A DNA stretch of 20,918 nucleotides from positions 1 through 20,918 of the forward strand of contig DASWHW010000006.1 in NCBI GenBank assembly GCA_036397975.1, read 5' to 3'. Under the pieces are notes generated by a model. The model ran no database searches, was not told where the DNA came from, and saw only the letters and a program-made list of their open reading frames with translations. The translations under genes were made by a program, and so were the position numbers. Source of the DNA: SZUA-287 sp036397975. Its GTDB lineage: Bacteria; Bacteroidota; Ignavibacteria; UBA10030; UBA6906. Positions 8,006 to 15,425 of this stretch are shown here, piece after piece (positions within the stretch are counted from its first letter, which is position 1; every line of letters starts with the position of its first letter).

Positions 8006-8758
8006 TTAGATTTTTGCAGTGTAGGGATATTCGCCTGCTTCGCAGATGCGCCAAAGCCCCTGACATGAAAACCGATTGCCATATAGTGCGCGCCCGATAA
8101 CAACCGAATCCACTCCGACGCCTTCAAGTTCCTGTACTTTCAAAAGGTCTTTGAGGCCGGAGATACCGCCTGAGGCCGTAATACGTAGACCGCTCTTTTC
8201 GGCCAGCTCTCTCAAGACGGTGAGGTTCATCCCGCCAAGCATTCCATCCCTCCTAATGTCGGTATACACGACGCGTTTGAATCCCAGCTCTTTGGCATTG
8301 CGTGCAACCGTAAGTGCGGTCAACCCTGACGACTCCGTCCATCCGCGGACGGCAACGATCCCGTCCATCGCATCGATTCCGAGAACGATCTTACTTGGTC
8401 CGTATGTATCAAGTGCTTGCTTTGCCTCGTCGGGATTCTCGATCGCCAATGTTGAGATCACGACCCTCGTCACTCCCAGTTCGAATGCCGCCTTGACTGA
8501 TGCAAACGAACGGAGTCCGCCGCCAAGTTCAATAGGGATGTCGACCGTAGAAACCAGTCGTTTGATGACACTTGTGTTGACGAGGTTCCCTGTCATCGCG
8601 CCATCTATGTCTGTCACGTGAAGACACTTGGCGTTTTCTTTCCTCCATAACCTTGCCATTTCGACCGGGTCGTTGGAATAAGAGAAGCCTTGAACGCCCT
8701 GCACCATTTGAATGCAGTGGCCGCCTTTGATTTCTATGGCAGGTATGATGAGGAGCAT
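8006..8758 (-). CDS. hisA: HisA-like ProFAR isomerase (TIM barrel) with Glu at the first catalytic position
   Basis: A 250-residue (beta/alpha)8 protein of the HisA/HisF family. HisA interconverts ProFAR and PRFAR in histidine synthesis. Conserved parts include the N-terminal strand IPAIEIKGGH, ELGGGLRS, the second catalytic segment GIDAMDGIVAVRGW with Asp129, YTDIRRDGM, and phosphate-binding SGGIS and VIGRALY. The catalytic Asp of strand 1 (Asp8 in Thermotoga HisA) is Glu9 here (codon GAA). The usual IGTAA loop reads ISTLA. The C-terminus, CQGLWRICEAGEYPYTAKI, is unusual to my eye. The start is ATG 8758; a TTG three codons earlier (8767) is also possible. No other his gene is nearby; purE follows. 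The family is secure, the exact reaction less so. Confidence 0.85.
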   Translation of the reverse strand: MLLIIPAIEIKGGHCIQMVQGVQGFSYSNDPVEMARLWRKENAKCLHVTDIDGAMTGNLVNTSVIKRLVSTVDIPIELGGGLRSFASVKAAFELGVTRVVISTLAIENPDEAKQALDTYGPSKIVLGIDAMDGIVAVRGWTESSGLTALTVARNAKELGFKRVVYTDIRRDGMLGGMNLTVLRELAEKSGLRITASGGISGLKDLLKVQELEGVGVDSVVIGRALYGNRFSCQGLWRICEAGEYPYTAKI

Positions 8759-8999
8759 CTCGTTCAATCTCGCTAACTACCGCAAAGTGCGCAAAATCCA
8801 TTTGAATTTCAAGTAAACGAACACGACTATGCGTGTTCTCCAAGGAAAAGATTCGCTGCATAGAACTTTCGATTTCGGTGCCTGCGGAAGTGATAATAAT
8901 GTTTTGTATAGTTTAATGTCGACCCGTCGCCGGAACGAATCACATCTCCACTGAGTTCGTAAGACAAGAATAACTCAAATCAAAGTAGGGGAACTCTTT
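8759..8999. other. Divergent intergenic region between the minus-strand metabolic unit and the secreted-protein gene
   Basis: About 240 bases without a credible ORF separate two divergent starts, so both promoters should lie here. On the plus strand, AGTAGGGGAAC 8 bases before the ATG at 9000 is a good ribosome binding site. AT-rich TGTTTTGTATAGTTTAATG near 8900-8918 is the best plus-strand promoter candidate, but I could not fit it convincingly to the Bacteroidota TTTG/TAnnTTTG consensus. A hairpin at 8819-8838 and the odd palindrome TTGAATTTCAA (8802-8812) lie on the hisA side. I recognise no riboswitch or small RNA. Confidence 0.6.
8819..8838. promoter_or_regulatory. Perfect 7-bp inverted repeat (possible leader hairpin or operator)
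   Basis: GAACACG and CGTGTTC flank the 6-base loop ACTATG. The element sits about 60 bases upstream of the hisA-like start, in the likely 5' leader or promoter of the ten-gene minus-strand unit. No T-run follows on either strand, so it is not an ordinary terminator. It could be a repressor site or an mRNA hairpin; it could also be chance. Confidence 0.3.
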
Positions 9000-10700
9000 A
9001 TGAACATGGCCTGGAGCCTTAACGGCATCTTCACCATCATGCTTTGTGCCTCATCTCTTTTCGCACAAAATAACCTGTCCCTTCGTTTGCAGCGACAGGA
9101 AGTTCCAGTTGATCCTTATGTAACGCCGGCACGAGAGACAATAACTACCTCTCCGGCGTATCGATTCTCATCAGGGATTTTTACAATGACCCAGGCAAAC
9201 GTCGATAGTGCCGGCAACAACATTGTGGGGGATGCGGCGAACGAACCGTCGATAGCAGTTGACAGAAATAATCCGAACCGCATCGCTATCGGTTGGCGGC
9301 AATTCAATACGATAACGAACAATTTTCGTCAAGCCGGCTATGCATTCACAACCGACGGAGGTCAGGCATGGACATTCCCGGGAGTGATCGAGCCGGGAAT
9401 TTTCCGCTCCGACCCCGTACTTGGCTCCGACACAGATGGAAATTTCTATTATAACAGTCTTACTGTTTCCGGTCCCGATTTTCTTTGCAACGTATTCAAG
9501 TCAACGGATGGGGGCGCCTCATGGGATGGCGGCACGTTTGCACAAGGAGGCGACAAACAGTGGATGGTTATCGATAAGACGAATGGGGCTGGGAGAGGAA
9601 ACATTTATTCCAACTGGACATCAAGCTTCAGTGTTTGTTCCCCGGGATTCTTCACGCGTTCCACTGACGGTAATATGAGTTATGACAGTTGTGTTGTTAT
9701 CCCCGACGATCCATTCTGGGGGACCCTGGATGTTGGTGCGAACAGCGAGCTCTATGTAGCAGGCGCGGGGAATACTGATTTCGTGCTGGCGAAGTCCACT
9801 ACCGCTTTGGACTCAGCGCAAACAGTTACTTGGGACACAACAACGGTTGTCGATCTTGGCGGTCAGATTGTTGCCTTCGCCGGGGCGAGTTCCCCCAACC
9901 CCTCAGGGTTGCATGGACAGACCTGGGTGGCGGTAGATCATTCGGCGGGCCCCACCAGCGGTAACGTCTATGTCGTCTGCTCTGTCAGACCCGATACGGG
10001 CTCCGATCCTCTCGATGTTCGTTTCACGTGCAGCACAGACGGCGGCTTAACATGGAGCGCGCCGGTGCGCATCAATGACGACACAACCTCCGCAGAGTGG
10101 CAGTGGTTCGGCACCATGTCCGTTGCACCGAATGGTCGCATTGACGTGGTTTGGCTTGATACGCGCAACAACCCCGGCACCGTCCTCTCTTCACTTTATT
10201 ATTCATACTCGATTGATGCGGGCGTGACGTGGGCTCCGAATATTCGCTTATCTAATTCTTTTGATCCGCATGTGGGCTGGCCGCAGCAACAGAAGATGGG
10301 AGATTATTATCACATGGTCTCCGATAACGCCGGGGTACATCTTGCGTGGGCCGCAACCTTTAACGGAGAACAGGACGTCTATTACGGACATATCTCACTT
10401 CCGGTCGACGTGGCTGAACATTCACGGAACGTTCCGGCAGAATTTTCTCTTTTACAGAACTTCCCCAATCCGTTTAATCCAAGTACGACGATTCAGTTTG
10501 CTCTACCCCGCACCGGGACGACTTTGCTGAGGGTGTACAACACTCTTGGAATGGAAGTGACAACATTGGTTTCCGGGAATCTCAATGCCGGCACACATAC
10601 AGTCAACTGGGATGCGAGTGGTATTCCGAGCGGGGTGTATTTCTATCGACTGGAAGCGGGAGAGTTTTCGCAAACCAAAAAACTCATATTGCTGCGGTAG
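9000..10700 (+). CDS. Secreted Asp-box beta-propeller protein with T9SS type A sorting domain
   Basis: A 566-residue exported protein. A signal peptide (about 1-22, ending SLFA-Q) is followed by a BNR/sialidase-like propeller with Asp-box motifs TTDGGQAW (117-124), STDGGASW (168-175), STDGNMSY (221-228), STDGGLTW (345-352) and SIDAGVTW (404-411). I see no sialidase FRIP motif or arginine triad, so enzyme activity is not supported. Residues 482-566 are a T9SS type A sorting domain beginning LLQNFPNPFNPSTTI and ending KKLILLR, predicting outer-membrane export and cleavage or surface attachment. The ATG at 9000 has GGGGA 8 bases upstream; an in-frame ATG two codons later is possible. It is monocistronic, ends at a strong terminator, and is paralogous to the gene beginning at 20127. 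Confidence 0.9.
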   Translation: MNMAWSLNGIFTIMLCASSLFAQNNLSLRLQRQEVPVDPYVTPARETITTSPAYRFSSGIFTMTQANVDSAGNNIVGDAANEPSIAVDRNNPNRIAIGWRQFNTITNNFRQAGYAFTTDGGQAWTFPGVIEPGIFRSDPVLGSDTDGNFYYNSLTVSGPDFLCNVFKSTDGGASWDGGTFAQGGDKQWMVIDKTNGAGRGNIYSNWTSSFSVCSPGFFTRSTDGNMSYDSCVVIPDDPFWGTLDVGANSELYVAGAGNTDFVLAKSTTALDSAQTVTWDTTTVVDLGGQIVAFAGASSPNPSGLHGQTWVAVDHSAGPTSGNVYVVCSVRPDTGSDPLDVRFTCSTDGGLTWSAPVRINDDTTSAEWQWFGTMSVAPNGRIDVVWLDTRNNPGTVLSSLYYSYSIDAGVTWAPNIRLSNSFDPHVGWPQQQKMGDYYHMVSDNAGVHLAWAATFNGEQDVYYGHISLPVDVAEHSRNVPAEFSLLQNFPNPFNPSTTIQFALPRTGTTLLRVYNTLGMEVTTLVSGNLNAGTHTVNWDASGIPSGVYFYRLEAGEFSQTKKLILLR

Positions 10701-10719
10701 CGCTATCAACGCCTTTAAA

Positions 10720-10747
10720 AAAGGCCTCCCCAGCGTGGGAGGCCTTT
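10720..10747. terminator. Bidirectional rho-independent terminator between convergent genes
   Basis: A perfect 11-base-pair stem (AAAGGCCTCCC and GGGAGGCCTTT) encloses the loop CAGCGT. Read on the minus strand, the stem runs into TTTTTT, giving a strong terminator for the thioredoxin-ending unit. On the plus strand the T-tract is short (TTTC), but the stem lies 20 bases after the stop of the secreted-protein gene. It therefore probably serves both convergent transcripts. Confidence 0.93.
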
Positions 10748-10767
10748 CATGTTCCTGTCAACTACTT

Positions 10768-12657
10768 CTACCGTTCCGACAGTTTCTCCCCCAGTAGCAT
10801 TTCGATTTGAAAGTTCAGTTCATTCATCATTTCCAATCCTCCGCTGAAGCCAACGCTCTTGAACCTGATCATTCCATCTTTGCCGATCACAAACTTTGTC
10901 GGGATCCCTCTCACGCCGTACCTGTCAACGAAATCGGTATCGAAGAGAACCCGGAATGTATATTTATTCTCCTTGATGAACTTTCTCACGACAGCTTCTC
11001 GTTCGGCTCCCTCTTCATCCTCCCATGTATCGAGAGTGAGAATGACAACCTGCGGGTTTTGCTGATACTTTTCATAGACTTGCTGGAGAAACGGAAATGA
11101 TCGGACGCACGGACCGCACCACGTCGCCCAGAAATCCACAACGACAACTTTCCCCTTCAGCGACGACAACGTTACGGGAGATGCGTCGAGGCTGTTCAAT
11201 GTAAAGTCAGGGGCGGGGCGCTTGATCATCGACCCGATAATTTTTTCTTCGAGTGATGACTTCGCAAAATCCTTGGTTCTTCCCAACGCTTCGTTATATC
11301 CTTCACCCGAACCATGCAGCGCCGTATATGCCTTCTTGTATTGGACAAGCAAGTTGTTGTTTGCCCTTCCTTTGCGCACACTCTCGTCGGCAATCGCGAC
11401 CGCTTTTGAAAACTTCTCAGTCCGCGTAAGCAGTTCGACGAATCGTTCGTTTGTGTCTTCGCTCTCCCCCTCTCCCAGCGTGAACGCCTCTTCGTAGACC
11501 GCCAGCGCTTCATCAAGGCGGCCGAGTTGTTCCAGTCCGTATGCCTGGGTATCAAGAATCACCGCGAGATTATCATTCGAGTACCTCTCCCACTCCTCAT
11601 TGTTCATGTACCCGGGCTTCGATGCTGGATCGGGTTTGCGGAGCAGTTCCACACCCTTTGCCGCAAGGGTCACTCCCTGCTCTATCTGTTCACCTTTTGC
11701 AATGAGTGCCCAGGCTACGCGATTGTAGAGATTGCCGTCCTGATTCTTCATTGCTGCAAGCGCGGCAATCGTTTTGTCGTATTCATTCATTCGAAGAGCG
11801 ATGAGAACGATTTGCCGTTCCAGATTATCCCGGGTCTCCGGAAAATCCTTGATGATGGAATTTGTAAGCACAATTCGTTGGGCGTTGTCGATCTCATCAC
11901 CCAATTCCTTAAGACGAACGCTCATCGCCATCGGGCCGGTGGGATTTTTTTCGCTCCACTCAGCGCGGAGTGCATCCGATTGTTCATCCCGTCCTGCCTG
12001 AGCATTGAGATCCGCCAGTCGGACACAGATCTCTTCGTTGTCTTTATGGAGTGTTTCGAGACGGTCAAGCGATTTCCCGATCGCCGCCAATTGTTCACCG
12101 GAGGGTTTTTTCCGAAGCTGAAAGCCCAGGAGTTGCAATTCAGCTTCCCAGTTATCGGGATAGAGCGACATCTCCTTTGCGATTTCATCCATCGCTCCAG
12201 CAATGTCCTTGAGATGATCAAACCCTCGCATGCCGGCATAGTAGAGCATTGAGGCACGCGACGCGAGCGCATTGCGGACGGGTTCTCCTTGTTGATTATA
12301 CACCATTACTTCCCACACGTTATCGCCGTTATTGTCGGTTTTCCCTCTACTGACAAACTTGAATGCAAGTAGCGTCGCGTTTGTATCAGTCAGCGTGAAC
12401 GTCCCCGTCCACCCTCCGCTTGCCCGTTTCATCGGGACTTCTATCAGTGTCCGCGCTGGAACGATTAGAACGTTCGCGGTAATTTCTGATGCAGACCTGA
12501 GGATTGCTAATTCACTGGAGGAGTTATAGGTGACGGTGATCTTCTGGCCCACCTGGGGTTTCTCCGGCGCAATGGAAAAAATATCCTCGACCGGCGCTGA
12601 CTTAGTAGAAAACGAGGCAAAAAGTATCGTTGCAACACAACGAAGAAGTGTCTTCAT
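10768..12657 (-). CDS. Periplasmic TlpA-like thioredoxin-domain protein with a long helical repeat region
   Basis: A 629-residue exported protein. A signal peptide (MKTLLRCVATILFASFSTKS) precedes an Ig-like N-terminal domain (about 25-130). A long helical middle (about 150-440) has the spacing of TPR-like repeats, for example LDEALAVYEEAFTLGEGE. The C-terminal AhpC-TSA/TlpA domain has FWATWCGPC with redox cysteines 514 and 517 and the cis-proline loop GIPT. It is likely a periplasmic disulfide reductase or redox partner; clients are unknown. I chose ATG 12657, which has GGAG 9 bases upstream and opens the signal peptide. The longer in-frame start at 12738 would overlap the VWA gene and put unrelated residues before the signal sequence. 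It lies 28 bases after the VWA gene. Confidence 0.88.
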   Translation of the reverse strand: MKTLLRCVATILFASFSTKSAPVEDIFSIAPEKPQVGQKITVTYNSSSELAILRSASEITANVLIVPARTLIEVPMKRASGGWTGTFTLTDTNATLLAFKFVSRGKTDNNGDNVWEVMVYNQQGEPVRNALASRASMLYYAGMRGFDHLKDIAGAMDEIAKEMSLYPDNWEAELQLLGFQLRKKPSGEQLAAIGKSLDRLETLHKDNEEICVRLADLNAQAGRDEQSDALRAEWSEKNPTGPMAMSVRLKELGDEIDNAQRIVLTNSIIKDFPETRDNLERQIVLIALRMNEYDKTIAALAAMKNQDGNLYNRVAWALIAKGEQIEQGVTLAAKGVELLRKPDPASKPGYMNNEEWERYSNDNLAVILDTQAYGLEQLGRLDEALAVYEEAFTLGEGESEDTNERFVELLTRTEKFSKAVAIADESVRKGRANNNLLVQYKKAYTALHGSGEGYNEALGRTKDFAKSSLEEKIIGSMIKRPAPDFTLNSLDASPVTLSSLKGKVVVVDFWATWCGPCVRSFPFLQQVYEKYQQNPQVVILTLDTWEDEEGAEREAVVRKFIKENKYTFRVLFDTDFVDRYGVRGIPTKFVIGKDGMIRFKSVGFSGGLEMMNELNFQIEMLLGEKLSER

Positions 12658-12685
12658 GGATTTCACTCCGAAAGATGGTGAGAAA

Positions 12686-13786
12686 CTACCGGCTGGAAAA
12701 TTTTTTCTTCCGATTCCGGATGTAGTCGACGAAAACAAATTCGCCGAGATTGGAAAGGGACGAATAATACGCCCTTCCGTTGTTGGCTCTGGTCAGCTCT
12801 TCGACAAAATTGATTAAATATGGATCGCGCGCGACCATAAACGTAGTAATCGGGATATGCTCGCGCCGGCATGCCACGGCTTCATCAAGAGTTTTGTTCA
12901 CGATTTTCGGATCAAGGCCGAATGAGTTTTTGTACAGCCGTCCATTTCCGTCGAACATGGCCGATGGCTTCCCGTCCGTCACCATGAATATCTGTTTGTT
13001 CGACGTCCCTTTTTTCCGCAACAAATTTCGCGCGAGCTGCAGTCCCGCCCTCGTGTTGGTATGATACGGCCCGACATTGAGAAACGGCAGTTCATTGATG
13101 CTTACCAGTTGAGCATCGTCGCCGAACACCACGAGACCCAGGTAATCCTTTGGGTAGCGCGTGATGATCAGTTCCGACAGCGCCAATGCTACCTGCTTCG
13201 CAGGCGTGATCCGGTCTTCACCGTACAGAATCATGCTGTGACTGATATCCACCATGAGGACTGTTGCGCAGGTAGTTTGGTGTTCCGTTTCGTATACCTC
13301 CAGGTCCTCCTCGCGGAGCGAGAAGTCATCGATACCGTCGCGCCGGAATGCGTTGGACAGTGTTGAGGTAAGGTCGATGTTGGTGGGCTGATCGCCAAAA
13401 TTAAACTTCCGCGTCTCGCTGAGCCGGTCAACACCCGTTCCCGTGTTCGGTGTTTCGTGAGCACCATCGGGCGCTTTTTTCAGCGAGGTGAAAATCTCCT
13501 TCAGCGCATCCTGCCGGATTCGCTGGATACCTTTGGTGGTAAGACGCGGCACCTCATCAATTTCTTCGATGATCCCCATCTCGCGAAGTTTGTCAATGAG
13601 ATCATCCATCGTCATGCCATCATCGAACAGGCCATACTCTTCCCCTATCTGGCGCAGCCAATCCAACGCCTCATCAACATCGCCGCTCGCCTGCACGACG
13701 AGATAGCTGAACAACTGGACTATCTGTTCGAGCCGTTGCTCGTCCGTCTGTGAATCATTCGTCCATTGTCCATAGCGGAAGCGCAT
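12686..13786 (-). CDS. VWA-domain protein with intact MIDAS, partner of the AAA+ ATPase
   Basis: A 366-residue protein with no signal peptide, so probably cytoplasmic. The N-terminal 120 residues are acidic and helical. The C-terminal half (about 170-340) is a von Willebrand A domain with a complete MIDAS metal site: Asp180, Ser182 and Ser184 (DISHS), Thr245 (TNT) and Asp271 (TDG). VWA proteins next to MoxR/ChlI-type ATPases act as adaptors or substrate-recognition subunits, as in BchD/BchI, CobT/CobS or RavA-ViaA. The extreme C-terminus is very basic (RNRKKKFSSR). The ATG is 2 bases downstream of the ATPase stop, so the two are almost certainly co-translated. The physiological target is unknown. 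Confidence 0.9.
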   Translation of the reverse strand: MRFRYGQWTNDSQTDEQRLEQIVQLFSYLVVQASGDVDEALDWLRQIGEEYGLFDDGMTMDDLIDKLREMGIIEEIDEVPRLTTKGIQRIRQDALKEIFTSLKKAPDGAHETPNTGTGVDRLSETRKFNFGDQPTNIDLTSTLSNAFRRDGIDDFSLREEDLEVYETEHQTTCATVLMVDISHSMILYGEDRITPAKQVALALSELIITRYPKDYLGLVVFGDDAQLVSINELPFLNVGPYHTNTRAGLQLARNLLRKKGTSNKQIFMVTDGKPSAMFDGNGRLYKNSFGLDPKIVNKTLDEAVACRREHIPITTFMVARDPYLINFVEELTRANNGRAYYSSLSNLGEFVFVDYIRNRKKKFSSR

Positions 13787-13788
13787 CG

Positions 13789-15297
13789 TTAGTCCTCTTC
13801 GAACCCCCGTCCGCGACCGGAGAAGATACTACCGACCATATCCTTGTAGGAGGTTTTGTGGTCAACTTCGTCTTTTGCGATTTTGGAGTTTTGATGCAGC
13901 CCGTCGAGAATGAACTCCATCAATGCAGCCTGTTCATGTCGATCTTCGGCGTCTTGGACATGGCGCTTGGTGAAAGAACGGAGGCCTTTCACTTTGTCCA
14001 GCTCAGAATAATACTCGTCGCAACTCATCTCATCCGAGACCTCGATGGTATTGCCCGACTCAAACCACTGGACGATTTGCCCGTACTCCGGGTCATCTTG
14101 TGGCTGGCGCTGGCCTTCCTGAACGGCGGGACGTGCGCGTTTCGAGAGAGGATCGGGAAAATATTTCTTGAAGATCTCGCGAACTGCCTTCCCGACCAAC
14201 GCGCGCCCGACTTTCAGGGAACCCTCTTGTTCTCCCTCGAACACAAGTTCCACCTTCCCCGTCATCCCCGGCAGAACATGCGGAAGATCGCATATGCGCG
14301 GCACTACGACATCCTCATTCAACAGAATCGCGCGCCGTTCCGCATTGCTGACGAGATTCTCCATCGCGGAAATCGTGAGGCGGGCGCTGACGCCCGACTT
14401 CTGATCGACGAACTCACTCTTGCGCGCTTCGAAAGCAACCTGCTCGATGATTTCCTTGAAGAAGCGTGGCACACGCAACGTCCTTCCATCGCGGTGCAGA
14501 TCTGCTTCCTGTTCCGTGATGCGAATACTCTCCTCCAGCGAACGGGGATAGTGGGTCAGAATCTGAGAATCGATTCTGTCTTTTAGGGGTGTGATTATGT
14601 TACCCCGGTTTGTGTAGTCTTCAGGATTGGCTGTGAAGACGACCATAATGTCCATAGGAATGCGGATGTTGAATCCGCGGATCTGCAGATCCTTTTCTTC
14701 GAGGATATTGAACAGCCCAACCTGAATTCGTGGTTGCAGGTCGGGAAGCTCGTTGATCGCAAAGATACCGCGATTAGAACGCGGAATAATGCCGAAGTGA
14801 ATTGCCCCTTCATGTGCATAGTGCAAGCGCTGCGACGCCGCTTTGATCGGATCGATGTCGCCGATTAGGTCCGCAATGGTAACGTCAGGAGTGGCGAGTT
14901 TTTCACCGTACCGCTGATCGCGATGCAGCCATTCGATCGCCGTTGCATCGCCACACTTTTCCACCATGTCGATGGCATGTTTGCTGACGGGGTGAAAAGG
15001 GTTATCATTGATTTCGCTTCCCTTAATCACCGGAATATATTCATCCAGCAACGACGGCAGGTGGCGGACGATGCGCGATTTTGCCTGACCGCGGAGGCCG
15101 AGAAGAATAATATCGTGACGCGCCAGGATGGCGTTCACAAGAGCCGGTATCACCGTTTCATCGTAGCCGATGATGCTGGGGAAGAGCTGTTCCTTGTTCT
15201 GAATCTTCTTGATGAGGTTCGCGCGGAGCTCTTCTTTCACCGGACGGACTGTGTATCCGCTCTTCTTGAGCTCGCCAAGTGTGGTGGGTCGTTGCAT
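13789..15297 (-). CDS. MoxR/magnesium-chelatase ChlI-like AAA+ ATPase
   Basis: A 502-residue cytoplasmic AAA+ protein. Visible motifs are Walker A GLRGQAKS (67-74), a Walker B-like IFAINELPDL in which Asn182 stands where Asp is usual and Glu183 is retained, sensor-1 FTANP (Asn224) and a likely arginine finger in LKDRIDSQI (Arg241). The ChlI-like insertion IQVGLFNILEEKDLQIRGF is present. The length exceeds plain MoxR (about 330), owing to a C-terminal extension. The ATG has AAAGGGGA 7 bases upstream. It heads the unit with the VWA gene 2 bases downstream. No chlorophyll or cobalamin genes are near, so a metal-chelatase role should not be assumed. It is probably a remodelling ATPase. Confidence 0.9.
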   Translation of the reverse strand: MQRPTTLGELKKSGYTVRPVKEELRANLIKKIQNKEQLFPSIIGYDETVIPALVNAILARHDIILLGLRGQAKSRIVRHLPSLLDEYIPVIKGSEINDNPFHPVSKHAIDMVEKCGDATAIEWLHRDQRYGEKLATPDVTIADLIGDIDPIKAASQRLHYAHEGAIHFGIIPRSNRGIFAINELPDLQPRIQVGLFNILEEKDLQIRGFNIRIPMDIMVVFTANPEDYTNRGNIITPLKDRIDSQILTHYPRSLEESIRITEQEADLHRDGRTLRVPRFFKEIIEQVAFEARKSEFVDQKSGVSARLTISAMENLVSNAERRAILLNEDVVVPRICDLPHVLPGMTGKVELVFEGEQEGSLKVGRALVGKAVREIFKKYFPDPLSKRARPAVQEGQRQPQDDPEYGQIVQWFESGNTIEVSDEMSCDEYYSELDKVKGLRSFTKRHVQDAEDRHEQAALMEFILDGLHQNSKIAKDEVDHKTSYKDMVGSIFSGRGRGFEED

Positions 15298-15425
15298 CGA
15301 AAATCCCCTTTCAAATCTTTTTTAATGTACCGTGATTCAGTTTGAAAATCAATTTCGCGTCTTCCGGCTGCCACAACGCGCGTTGCAAATGCCGGTGATT
15401 TTCGGTACTATGTGCCACAACCGTC
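15298..15425. other. Divergent intergenic region between the AAA+ unit and the envelope unit
   Basis: These 128 bases separate two divergent start codons and must hold both promoters. The minus side has the GGGGA ribosome binding site of the ATPase gene. The plus side lacks an obvious Shine-Dalgarno before the ATG at 15426. A symmetric element lies in the middle (listed separately). I could not assign -10/-35 or Bacteroidota -7/-33 boxes with confidence. Confidence 0.6.
15364..15395. promoter_or_regulatory. Nested symmetric element (candidate operator)
   Basis: The core CAACGCGCGTTG (15374-15385) is a perfect 12-base palindrome. Flanking it at equal distances are CCGGC (15364-15368) and GCCGG (15391-15395), also complementary and centred on the same axis. 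The two five-base spacers do not pair. Its position midway between divergent starts suggests a dimeric or tetrameric regulator site. The function is inferred from symmetry only. Confidence 0.35.

Noticed and set aside
8759..8999. Riboswitch or tRNA in the largest intergenic gap
   Set aside because: No cloverleaf, conserved lysine/purine riboswitch core or T-box element could be recognised; only short inverted repeats are visible.
9000..10700. Active sialidase
   Set aside because: Asp-boxes are present, but FRIP and the arginine triad are not seen, and Asp-boxes occur in many non-enzymatic propellers.
11527..12252. 241-codon open frame on the plus strand
   Set aside because: It is antisense to the helical repeat region of the thioredoxin-like gene, which carries signal peptide and CGPC motif in its own frame.
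12658..12738. N-terminal extension of the thioredoxin-like gene to 12738
   Set aside because: It overlaps the VWA gene and would bury the signal peptide inside the protein; ATG 12657 has GGAG upstream.
13750..14586. 278-codon open frame on the plus strand
   Set aside because: It is antisense to the conserved AAA+ ATPase and VWA start; no recognisable domain.
13789..15297. Magnesium chelatase for chlorophyll synthesis
   Set aside because: Only the ATPase fold and VWA pairing support it; no bchH/chlH-like subunit or pigment genes are nearby.
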